A DNA stretch of 64,000 nt from Penium margaritaceum (Eukaryota > Streptophyta > Zygnematophyceae > Desmidiales > Peniaceae), in the NCBI GenBank assembly GCA_023375785.1, contig SZWC01006738.1, positions 45,627 to 109,626 of the forward strand, read 5' to 3'. A program made the translations under genes and the position numbers. Position 1 is the stretch's first letter. Every line of letters starts with the position of its first letter. The notes under the pieces were generated by a model. The model was not told the DNA's origin. It did no database searches and saw only the letters and a list, made by a program, of their open reading frames with translations. Shown piece by piece: positions 47,868 to 57,785 of the stretch.

Positions 47868-48589
47868 TGTTGTAATTTGCACGTGCATTGTCTCACTGAT
47901 CTGAGCTATGACCTCTCGGCTGGTGTACGTTCTCGTGCAGATGTCAGAATCGGCGGACATTGACGAAGGCCGGCACTGAGCAATGGAGAGGACATTGTAC
48001 CGTTTGAAGAGACGTGGAGTCTCCCACTTGGTAGTAATGCGCACCTAGCTCCATCGACAGCATTCACCGCCGCTCATGCCACCAACAGTCCTGGATGCTT
48101 GCTCTTTGTAGCGTAGACTCTGCCTAAGCTTAGGCAGCCATAACTCTTGTGTGTGATACTTTAGCCGATTCTGACTGCACAACAGTATCTGCAGCATGCA
48201 TGTTTTGGTGTGGTCGAGTTTTCAGGAAAGATGGACGAAACCCAGGTTTGGGGTCCTTTGGCAGGGCTCGCCGATGAAACTGCACAAGCAAGAAAAGAGT
48301 GGATTTTCCTCATTGGTTGGTGGAATGAGTAAGAGGCCTCACAATGGTGAGGGCCTAGGTTAGTGTTGGAGGGGTCTTTCATCAAACCTCATTCCTGCTT
48401 TCAACTCAGCCATTACTTACTTCCAACTGCATTATTTAAGCTAAAATTTGAGTTTGAGTATTCTCTCTCACAGCTAAGCAGCCAGCACACCTCAGGTGCT
48501 AATTCTGGGTGCAATAGGCCACACACTTCAGTCGAAGTGTTTGAGGTGGCATAAAGCAGTCTTACCTAGACAAGCGCACCATCATTTCA
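47868..48589 (+). repeat. Family-F LTR between units F1 and F2
   Basis: 722 bp, begins TGTTGTAATTTGC, ends ATCATTTCA. It matches 62196-62939 along its length with roughly 20 percent difference by eye. It stands after F1 RNase H and before F2 gag, so it may serve both units in tandem. Confidence 0.75.
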
Positions 48590-49439
48590 AGATTTGCATG
48601 AGAGCCATAGCGAAGCGGATGCAGTAGACTGAGCAGAAGTAGCGGGATACAGGTGCTTGTCAACAGTGGCGGACCTCCATACACGCCAATGCAGGGGAAA
48701 CTCTGCCGGATTTTTCTATGAAATTTAGCCTCGCCTGTTGGCGGCTTCAAAATGCTCCCGACGCGAGAGAAATGCTGCCAAAAATTTCTTTGGAGCATGG
48801 ACCCCACGACGGTGGTAGCGTAGGCGGTAACACGGCCAATGCAAAGCGACACAATGCAGACGGTGGAGCCAAGGTACACGGCAACGGCACCACCAAGGAG
48901 TAGGGAAGCATTCACTCTACTTTGAAGAATTTTCCTCTACCTCCTCCTCTCTACAACGAACGTACCCTTCCTGCCGGGTGCAGCTACGTGAACAGTTTTG
49001 GAAATAGCGCTGCCAGACCCAAAAACTGGAGATCAAGGGAAAAAGAGAGAAAGAAATCCCGACCACCGCTTCCGCTCACTCGCTGCCTATCACGCGGCAG
49101 GAGCAACAGCAGCGAGGCAGGAGCAGCATTACCAGTAGCCTAGCGGAAGCAATAGCAGAGGAAACAGTAGCCGCGCGGCAGCTGGAGTAGTGTGCATCAG
49201 CAGTAGTAGGAACGCAGCATCAGCAACTGTAGGAGCAGCATCGGCAGTAGTAGTAGCAGAAACAATAGCGACATCAACAGTAGCAGCAGTAGTAGCAGAG
49301 TAGGAACAATAGTAGCAACTGCAAAAGCAGCTCACAATCTGGCAGTAGCAGCAACAATACCAGCTGGTCAGCGTAGCAACAGTGCAGCAGAATTAGCAGC
49401 TCTATGGCGACTGGGGCATTGTTTGCAGCAGCAGCAACA
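48590..49439 (+). other. F2 leader region with degenerate AGC/AGT repeats
   Basis: No gene recognised. From about 49080 to 49440 the sequence is rich in AGCAGC, AGTAGC and ACAGTAG triplets, a decayed trinucleotide repeat. No standard primer-binding site was seen after the LTR. Confidence 0.5.
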
Positions 49440-52400
49440 GGTGTCATGCAAGCTGCGCAGGACAATGGATTTTGAGACACCACCACCCAATCTTAAGGTT
49501 GGACAGTTTACGTCTTGGGAGCTATTGTTTTGCCAGTGGACTCAAGGAGAGATTCTTTGGCCCCACTACACCCTGAAGTATGACTCCTCCATTCCCAAGA
49601 AGTTGCACAATGCAGGCCGCACAGCTAGGGTCCTTGTCTTTGTCGCACCAGAGAGTGATCACACTGACCTCGAGCCCTTCATCGGTGATCCTAGTACCAA
49701 CACTGAACCTGACCCACATGAGGCATGGAGTACCCTCACAATTCCTTACCGTGCTTCTGTCCAGGCCATTGTCAATCGCCTTTTGAGGAGCTTTAATGAC
49801 ATCCAGATGGGTGACTCATAGTCCGTCACCGCCTAGTGGCACCGTGCATAGGATCTTCTCCGTCGGCTCGGCAAGGCCGGTCCGGAGCGGTCCGCCTCCA
49901 CTAGCCGCTCTCCACACCAAAAAGAACGGCGCAATCCCTGACTATCCCAAGATCCTTGTTGAATTTGACCTCATGATCTTGGAGTCCATGCTGCAGGTGA
50001 GTGTCCTGACATGCCCACTACCCACGGACGAGTCTCGTGTTGTCGGCACCATGCACCGCAAGCGTGAGCCGCGCCTTGCTACTGCTGCTGCTACCACCGC
50101 CTCTCCTGTCGGTGCTTCCTCCACTCCATTAGCAGCAATCTCCTCCACCGGCAGTGCAACAGTCATGACTCCATCCCCGACTCCTTTCATGCCTTCTGCC
50201 AGACCTGTTGTTGCGTGGACTCCGTATCCAGTGTGATCACCTTCACCATCGCAGCTCAGCTACCCCTCAGCTCCTCCCTTGATCATGGCTACGTCGCACT
50301 ACCTCCAGACTCTTGGGTCCTCTGCTCGCGAGCGCTAGCTAGAGCAGTTCATTGCCCACCTTTCGGCATCCCTCGTTGTCTGCCCGAGGAAACTACGGCT
50401 TGTATGTCTGCTAGTAGGGAGGTCACAGACAATCCCCCTATGGATGACCGTTGTGTTCCTACTCTCCTCTTGGATGATGTTGCCTGGCTTGATGATTGGC
50501 CGATACGTTTTGAGTCTCAGTCTCATGCGCAACGCCCGTTTCCCACATCATGTGAGATTACTCATTGTAACGTTATCGCATATTTCCATGACCCTAATGG
50601 TACCTGAATCATTGATTCCACTGCTACGCATCACATGATGTCTTGTTGTCTGCTGTTCAGGATGTTTTGTCCAGTTGGCGATGTCCAGATTACTTTGGCT
50701 GGGTTCGGTCACGTACTTCCTGTTCGTGGTATTAGTGTTGTCCGTATCTGGAGTCCGTCTGGCGACGTCTACATCACTGATGTGTTGTATGTGCCTGGCC
50801 TTGAGCTCAGCCTTCTTTGCGTCACTACTCTCGACCGCATGTGCATGGATGCTCTGCACTCTCGTGGCATTGGCACAGTTACTCTTCATCTATCTGGTCG
50901 TGTAATGTTGTGTGCACAGTCTGATGATGACTTGTGGCACGTTACTCGTTTGTCTTCGTGTACTCACCCCTGTCTTTTGGATGGGACACATGTCTTTGTC
51001 ACGAGCACTCTATCCTGTAGCATACTCACCTCCTCCACCGTCACCTCTGCGACGTACACAGCTCAGTAATTGAGAGCATGCTCTGCACGCAGCGTGCCCT
51101 TCGCGTTGATCTAGCTACCTTTCAGTTGCCTTGCAAAACTGAATGCATCCACTGCACTTAGAACAAGATGCACAGGCCATATTATCCTGTCTCCTTTTCC
51201 CGCACCTCCCACCCGCTTGAGCTGGTCTATTCTGACCTCATGGGCCCCTTACCTGTCGAGTCTACTGTAGAGCGTGGTCGTTAAGTTCTCACCCTCACTG
51301 ACAACCACTCTCAATTTTGATGGGTCTTCTACCTTTGGCAGAAGAGCGATGTAGCGGTTTCAATTTGTGATTGGATCCTAGCAGCAGATTGTGAGTGTGG
51401 CCATCCACTTTCCGGCTTCCTTTCTGATTGAGGTGGTGAGTTTATGGAGGAGGCGGATCTTTCTCTCAGGAGTCATGGCATCAGACATGAAACTTTTGCT
51501 CCCTTCAACCCAGAGCAGAACTGTGTCTCCGAGCGCTGGAAATGCACCATGGCTGATGCGGTATGCACTATGCCCATTGAGTCCGGCCTATCGGAGGACT
51601 TCTTCTTCGAGGCCATGGCGTACATGACCTGGGTTTAGAACGAAGTTCCCCATGGTCCCCTTCCCTCGTCATGTCACTCCTTGCTTGTATTGGTGTAGGA
51701 ATCATGTAGATCTTTGTCTCTCACGCGTCTAGGATTGCGTCGCCAGCGTCTGGCTCCCTGAAGACCTGCGGGATGGCAAGCTAGCTCCACGTGGTCGACT
51801 TTTTATTTTTCTCCGGGTGTCTCGTCAATCGAAGGCTTGGAAGTTCTTGGATCCTATCCGACATCCATCATCAAGTCACATGACGTCCTGTTCTTTGAGG
51901 AGTTTTTTTATGTGATATCCCTCTGTTCGTGCCGGGACCCTTCCGGGCCTATCGCCGCCATCGCGTGGTGCTGAGTGGGCACAAGTACACGATGTTGCTC
52001 CCTGTCTGTCCGTGTCCATAGTCCTTGGTCTGACCAAGTCACCTACGCCTCCATGCACACTAGAGACTCCCAATGTACCAGAGTCCACATGTGAGACCTT
52101 TCCTCAAGATAGTGACCATGCATCGGATTACACCTCTTTGGCCACTGACACTGCCGGCTAGGCGACTGAGTCCACCTTTTCTGCCGCTAACACCGCCGAC
52201 CACGTGACTGAGTCCACTTGTTCAGCTGCGGACTCCGCCACCAAGGCAACAGATGCAGTCACCCCGTTTGCTGCCTCAGTTGACCAATGAAGTAGTTTTC
52301 CTACGTCAGTCACTCCATTAGAGCAATCCATCGTGTCCTTGCCTCCTTAACCCCGGCACATCTACTCTTGTAGTGTTGGCCTGACATACTCATGCATTCC

Positions 52401-54098
52401 TGGTGGTCGTTTTCTTCCACGCATCCTCGTACCTCCATCATGCATGTGTCGTGCCATCGTTAAGCTGCCTCTGGCCGCTACCCTCCGTCCCATGCCCATT
52501 TTTTACACTGTTGTGAGTGGGGATCCAGGGACAAAGGCCCTGGATCAAACTGCCCTTGCCATTGTCACAACGGACCTTCATCTTGGATCCTCATTGGGTT
52601 ATGCCCTGATTTCTTGGGAGAATCGACGTGCTGTCTCCATATCATCGCGTGCTCCGACAGCTTTTGTCACCGCTCGTCTATTCATAACTAGGCTGTCTCT
52701 ACAGAAAGCCCATCCACAAAGCCTTCGTGAGGACATGTCCACACCTGATGCTGCCTAGTTGGACGCTGCTTGCAAGGAGGAACTGGCTGCTATCGCTGAG
52801 AATATCGTGCACGAGCAGGTCCACTTGCCCCCAGGTCGTAAAGCCATCAGGGCAAGGTTGGTTTCCCATTGCAAGCAGAAGCCAGATGGCACCCTAGACA
52901 AGTTAAAGTGCATTAACCGCCAAAGGCTTTCCACAGGTACCAGGAGTGGAATTCAAGCAAGTTTTTGTGCCGGTTGGCCGTTTCACCACCAGTCGCGTGT
53001 TCTTTAGCATGGTCGCTCAGTATGGCTGGGAGATTCACCAGATGGATGTGAACAATGTCTTCTCCCTTGGCGCTCTCAATGGTGAGGAGCTGTACATGGT
53101 CCAACCCCCAAGTTTTGAGGATGGCACTAGTCGTGTCCATGATCAGTGCCATCGTTGTCCGGGTGCGGGAACGTTGAGATCAGCCACACCCTCTTAAAGG
53201 GTGGCTTGGTGCACAGCATCGCACATCCGACGCTCTTCTGCACCCCAATGGGCACCACCCTTGTCATCGTGCTCGTCTACATGGATGATCTTCTCATTAC
53301 GTTCCCTAATCTTGCTGCTATCCAGCGAGTGAAAGATTTACTATAGTCCACATACAAGATGAAAGATCTTGGACTTGCACAGGTGGTTTTGGGCATGGAG
53401 ATCGAGCGTGACAGTGCCCACGACATTGTCCGTGTACATTAGGCGACCTACATGGAGATGTTGGTTGAGCGCTTTGCGGACCTCTTGCCCGCCGTACCCA
53501 CTGCATCCACTCCCATGACCGCAGATGGTTAGGTCAAGCCAAAAGTTGCTGATGCTAAGACACTGCTTGCGAGTGTAGACGTTACTACCTTTCTTCGTGT
53601 CATTGGGTCACTCATGTTCCTTGCTACCACCACACGGCCAGACATTGCCTTTGCCGTGAACCTACTGGCTGAGTTCTTTTAGTCTCCATTCCAGCTGCAC
53701 CTAGATGCAAAAATTCGCTTTGTGCGATACATTGTCTCCACCCCACATCGTAGATTGATGTGCCACCAAATGACTATAATTGTTGAAGGCTACACTGATA
53801 GTGAATAGGCTAGAAGCGCAGATGGCAAGAGCTACACAGGATGGATCTTCCTCCTTGGCAGCACAACTGTCTCGTGGCGTACTAACAGGCGCGGATGCGT
53901 TGTACTGTAGAGGCGGATTACATGGCATTGGGCGTTGGTGCATGTGAGGGTGTGTGGCTCCATTGTTTGTTGTGCAATGTTTTGTCAGCCTACATCACCC
54001 ATCACACTGCAATGTGACAATGAGAGTGCCATTGGCATTACAAACAATGATGGCATTCATCACACACGCACAAAACACATTAACTTCAAGAATCATTA
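49440..54098 (+). pseudogene. Family-F Copia unit F2: gag to RNase H
   Basis: Plus-strand Copia fossil. Gag-like start (LKVGQFTSWELLFCQWTQGE near 49510), protease region near 50620-50830 (STATHHMMSC, YITDVLYVPGLELSLLCVTT), integrase 51160-51640 (HPLELVYSDLMGPLPVES, ETFAPFNPEQNCVSERWKCT), RT 52740-53430 (WEIHQMDVNNVFSLGALNGE, catalytic LVYMDDLLITF near 53280), RNase H from 53600 (RVIGSLMFLATTTRPDIAFA, then HHTRTKHINFKNHYVL). Element G entered at 54103; the RNase H tail resumes at 61879. Broken more than ten times, old. Confidence 0.82.
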
Positions 54099-54103
54099 TG
54101 TGC
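54099..54103. repeat. Target-site duplication of element G, left copy
   Basis: TGTGC, repeated at 61874-61878. Confidence 0.92.
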
Positions 54104-54549
54104 TGTAGCGTACGCACCATATTTAGAGACAAAGATGGTGTTTAAAAATAGTTCCCATGTTTCGGGAACTCGAGGCCTAGGTTTCGGGCAGTTGAGGTCC
54201 AAGAAAACAGGTACGAGCTGGAGTCCAGTTCGACTCCAGCCCGGAAAATATCTCTTGGCCTCATTTGAGGCAAGAGGAGTGCCGCGATAGAAATCCATCG
54301 CGTCACTCCTCCTCCTCTCTAGTTAGCCGCTAGGGTCCTATTCCCACGTGGATGTGCCACGTGGGACGATAGGGTTTTAGGTTGCATGTTTACAAAAATT
54401 CCCTATGACGACTATGTCCATTCTTTGAGCGGTTCGTCTCAGCCAAAAGGGCTGAGGCGACCATTCGCTCTCTCTCCTGAGACGACTTTTCTGAGGGCCT
54501 ACGTTTTTGGGTTCTGCAGTTAGTCGCAAAACAGCCCACGGCTGTTACA
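54104..54549 (+). repeat. Element G 5' LTR
   Basis: 446 bp, TGTAGCGTACGCACC to CACGGCTGTTACA. It contains a 10-bp perfect stem around ATGTG at 54342-54366 whose arms hold the G-box core CACGTG, an 11-bp stem (one G-T pair) around AAAAG at 54434-54460, and a longer interrupted hairpin near 54270-54310. Confidence 0.95.
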
Positions 54550-54550
54550 T

Positions 54551-54564
54551 TGGCATCAGAGCCA
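54551..54564 (+). other. Element G primer-binding site
   Basis: TGGCATCAGAGCCA, one base after the LTR. It differs by one base from the initiator tRNA-Met complement TGGTATCAGAGC. Confidence 0.75.
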
Positions 54565-54590
54565 GAGCTTCCGCGAGAGAAAACAGATGT

Positions 54591-54877
54591 GAGTGTCGGA
54601 AACACTCGGACGTCGGATCTCGACATCGATGGACACCGTCTGCCGTCAGCGCAGTTTACAGCAAAAAAAAAAACTGTTTGGACCAGTCGTCCAAACGCCG
54701 CCCGATCGGCGGAGAGAGCGAGGTGACCGAGCCCCGTCGAGCCGAGAGTCGAGCTAGAGCTCCGACGAGCTGACTGATAGAAAAAAAAACGTTTGGAGCA
54801 GTCCTCCAAACGGTGCCCGACCCGCTGGTCCCAGCTCGTTGAGCTGCGACGAGCAACGAGCCGAGCGCTCGTTGCTC
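54591..54877 (+). repeat. Element G leader hairpins
   Basis: Perfect stems with five-base loops follow one another: 54591-54607 (6 bp, loop CGGAA), 54676-54696 (8 bp, CAGTC), 54698-54712 (5 bp, CGATC), 54790-54812 (9 bp, CAGTC), 54832-54846 (5 bp, CGTTG), 54851-54877 (11 bp, CGAGC). The hairpins at 54676 and 54790 are related copies in which a stem pair differs on both sides together (GGAC/GTCC against GGAG/CTCC). Confidence 0.85.
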
Positions 54878-54904
54878 ATCGGGGGGAGGATCGGGGCGAG
54901 TCCC

Positions 54905-55830
54905 CCATCGCCCTCCCCATTGCGCCAAGGAGGGGGGGAGGGGGTGACCTACCGCCCCCCCTCCCCCCTCATATGGGCCGACAGCCCAGAGGGGAGGAGA
55001 GGGGGCGTTCTCCCCTCTCCCCCCCCCTCTCACAGGGCCGACGGCCCAAGGTGGGGCCGTCTCCCCCCTCTCCCTTGTTGGGGGAGGACCGACGGTCCAA
55101 GGGGGGAGTCTCCCCCCTCTCCCTTGTTGAGGGAGAGCCGACGGCGCAAGGGGGGGTCGTCTCCTCCCTCTCCCTCGTTGAGGGAGGGCCGACGGCCCAG
55201 GGGGGGGCGTCTCCCCCTCTCCCTCGTTGAGGGAGGGCCGACGGCCCAGGGGGGGGCGTCTCCCCCCTCTCCCTCGTTGAGGGAGGGCCGACGGCCCAAC
55301 GGGGGCGTCTCCCCCCTCTCCCTCGTTGAGGGAGGGCCGACGGCCCAACGGGGGCGTCTCCCCCCTCTCCCTCGTTGAGGGAGGGCCGACGGCCCAAGGG
55401 GGGTCGTCTCCCCCCTCTCCCTCGTTGAGGGAGGGCCGACGGCCCAAGGGGGGCGTCTCCCCCCTCTCTCTCGTTGAAAGAGGGCCGACGGTCCAAGGGG
55501 GGCGTCTCCCCCCCTCTCCCTTGTTGAGGGAGGGCCGACGGCCCAAGGGGGGCGTCTCCCCCCCTCTCCCTCGTTGAGGGAGGACCGACGGCCCAAGGGG
55601 GCGTCTCCCCCCTCTCCCTCGTTGAGGGAGGGCCGACGGCCCAAGGGGGGTGCCTCCCCCCTCTCCCTTGTTGAGGGAGGGCCGACGGCCCAAGGGGGGT
55701 GCCTCCCCCCTCTCCCTTGTCGAGGGAGGGCCAACGGCCCAAGGGGGGCGTTTCCCCTCTCTCCCTCGTCGAGGGAAGGCCGACGGCCAACAGAGGGGGC
55801 GTCTCCCCCTTTCCCTCTCGAGGGTGACGT
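54905..55830 (+). repeat. 50-bp GC-rich minisatellite of hairpin units
   Basis: About 17 units of 49 to 51 bp. Most units hold GGGCCGACGGCCC (stem GGGC, loop CGACG), GGGGG-CGTCT-CCCCC, and CTCCCT-CGTTG-AGGGAG. Variant units change both arms, for example GGAC-CGACG-GTCC near 55088. The period is not a multiple of three, so every frame reads as Gly/Arg/Pro-rich protein on both strands; these frames are by-products. Confidence 0.92.
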
Positions 55831-55987
55831 TCTAGAGGAGGGGGGAGGCTTGTGGTGGAGGCTAGGAAGCTTCCTGCCCCCTTCCTTCCCCCGTGGACGG
55901 GCCAGGTCTCCCACCTCCCCGTCGATTCACGGGCCACGACTGGCCGTGCGAAAACTAGATACTATCCAAAAACTGCCTGGGTGAACG

Positions 55988-56048
55988 CGGGTGAGTGGTG
56001 CAGGCAGAAGAGGGCAAGCGCTGAAGGCGAAGGCATGGGTTCAATTCC
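55988..56048 (+). other. tRNA-like A/B-box module in element G
   Basis: CGGGTGAGTGG (A-box-like, 55988-55998) and GGTTCAATTCC (perfect B box, 56038-56048), 50 bases apart. The T-stem pairs at four of five positions. It may be a tRNA-derived piece caught by the element. Not a working tRNA gene. Confidence 0.45.
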
Positions 56049-56260
56049 CACTGTTCCCAATTTTTGGGCGTCGTGAACCTGGCTCACAGAAACGAAAAAT
56101 ATTTTTTTGTTTGAACCCGGTTTTGACCGCCGTAAAAAGTGCAATATAGCTCTGACAGAGCTCTAGAATATTTTCAGGAGTTCTGAAACATTCATTGCAA
56201 ATCATTTTTGCGACGATGGAAAAATAGGAGAATCGATCATTTTCCCAACACTCAAAATAA

Positions 56261-57710
56261 GTACCGATTGTACAACAAGCATGACGTTTGCACAAAGGTG
56301 CCGATTGCACATCAAACGTGCCGATTGCACAAGAAAAAGAAAAAAAATACTGACGGTGGCTCCCCACCACCCGAGGCCCCGCCCTGTTAACCGTTTTCAA
56401 AGACATCGAAAACGTGAAGACTTTTTTTGGTCGAACCCGCGTGTGTGGTCAAGTTGACCATGGGTTTCGACACAAGAATCCAAAAGCTCTAGTTGGGCTC
56501 TTCCAAAAATCATCAATCCTGATTTACTTCTTCTTTTCCGTTGCGAAGCACAAAAGGGAGGAAAACCGACAGTTTTCCGTGCCCTCAGCAAAAATCGCTT
56601 GGAAATGTCCAGAGCAAGAGATTTAGCACCCATCGTGCCTAAATTTTTTAGGATAAACCTCAGAGTTTGGGGTATTTTGTAAAGAACCCGCAAAGGCTCG
56701 TATTATTTGTTTCAAGCCACGACATGGCTCAACGCGGGTCGTACATGCGCTAAACAAATTTCGTTTGCGCAAAGGAGCGTACATCACCATACACCCCGAC
56801 GGTGATGTGAATCGAGACGAATTCTCGATAGAACTAACGAAAGGCACCGAATGTGCTGCAACCACTCGAAAACTCGTCTACCTACTACAACAATGCGAAA
56901 TGTGCGAGCTGCACAAAACGAGTGCCGTTTGCTCGGGCATCGGCCACGTCATCGACGTAAGTGTCGATTGCACTACGGAAAATAGCACACGTGCCAGTTG
57001 CACGGCGTCGAGCATTGAAAAAGTGCTAGTTGCACTTTACTCACGGATGCCAAATGCATTCGTGATGCTAGTGCTGGTTGCAAAAAAAAAAAAAATCGGT
57101 GTCGAACACACCAGTGAAAAGATGCTAAATGCACATTAATCACGGATGTCAAAAACATCCGTGATGCTAGTGCCGAACGCACTGCACATGGTCTGCAGAG
57201 GTATGACCATAATAAATGCCAATTCTGTATTCACGTGGGTGTCGATTGCACCAAGAATGTTGGATAAGTCATCCGTGAATGGATTTCGACAAAACAAGAA
57301 TGTGAGTGTCGATTGCACTCTGAACACAAATGCGATGGTGGAAATCCACGCGTGATGGTCAATTGACAAGTGCCGGTTGCACTTGGAATATGACCGATAT
57401 GGAAAATACAATCAAAACATTCACACGAGTGCCGAACGCACGACTACCATGATGTGGAATGCATGGCCGATGCGTGCATCAATTAAATCGTTGACACGAG
57501 TGTCGAATGCATTGTTGTCACAAATGCCCATTGCACGATTGGCAAAAGCTGCGGGTTGCACTTTTGTCATGGGTGCCGAATGCATCGGTGATGCGTGTGC
57601 CGAACGTACTATGGACATGAGTTCTGCTTGGACTAGCTATGCTAGTGATGATGGTACAAAACATGTAATAGGATGCCGATTGCATCAATAACATGGGTGC
57701 CGATCGCACC
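56261..57710 (+). repeat. Array of about twenty GTGC-CGATT-GCAC type hairpins
   Basis: Examples with start and end: 56261-56273 (GTAC-CGATT-GTAC), 56298-56310, 56318-56330, 56844-56856 (GCAC-CGAAT-GTGC), 56901-56915, 56960-56974, 56990-57004, 57020-57038 (7 bp), 57044-57062, 57098-57112 (GGTGT-CGAAC-ACACC), 57139-57165 (11 bp, loop CAAAA), 57169-57183, 57238-57252, 57304-57320, 57367-57385 (7 bp), 57429-57441, 57572-57586, 57672-57686 (GATGC-CGATT-GCATC), 57696-57710. Stem bases vary but usually pair; loops are mostly CGATT, CGAAT or CGAAC and always on the plus strand. Confidence 0.88.
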
Positions 57711-57785
57711 TCGTTGTGTCAACTAGCAAGAACTAGCCAACTCGTTGCCTCGACAGGCTAGCTTGTGATAGACCACCAAACGAAA

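Noticed and set aside
54656-55937. Long Gly/Arg/Pro-rich open frames on both strands
   Set aside because: They are read from the 50-bp minisatellite in every frame; the period is not a multiple of three and no start context or domain supports a protein.
54905-57710. CRISPR-like repeat array
   Set aside because: Units are hairpin repeats without unique spacers of constant length, there are no cas genes, and the host is eukaryotic.
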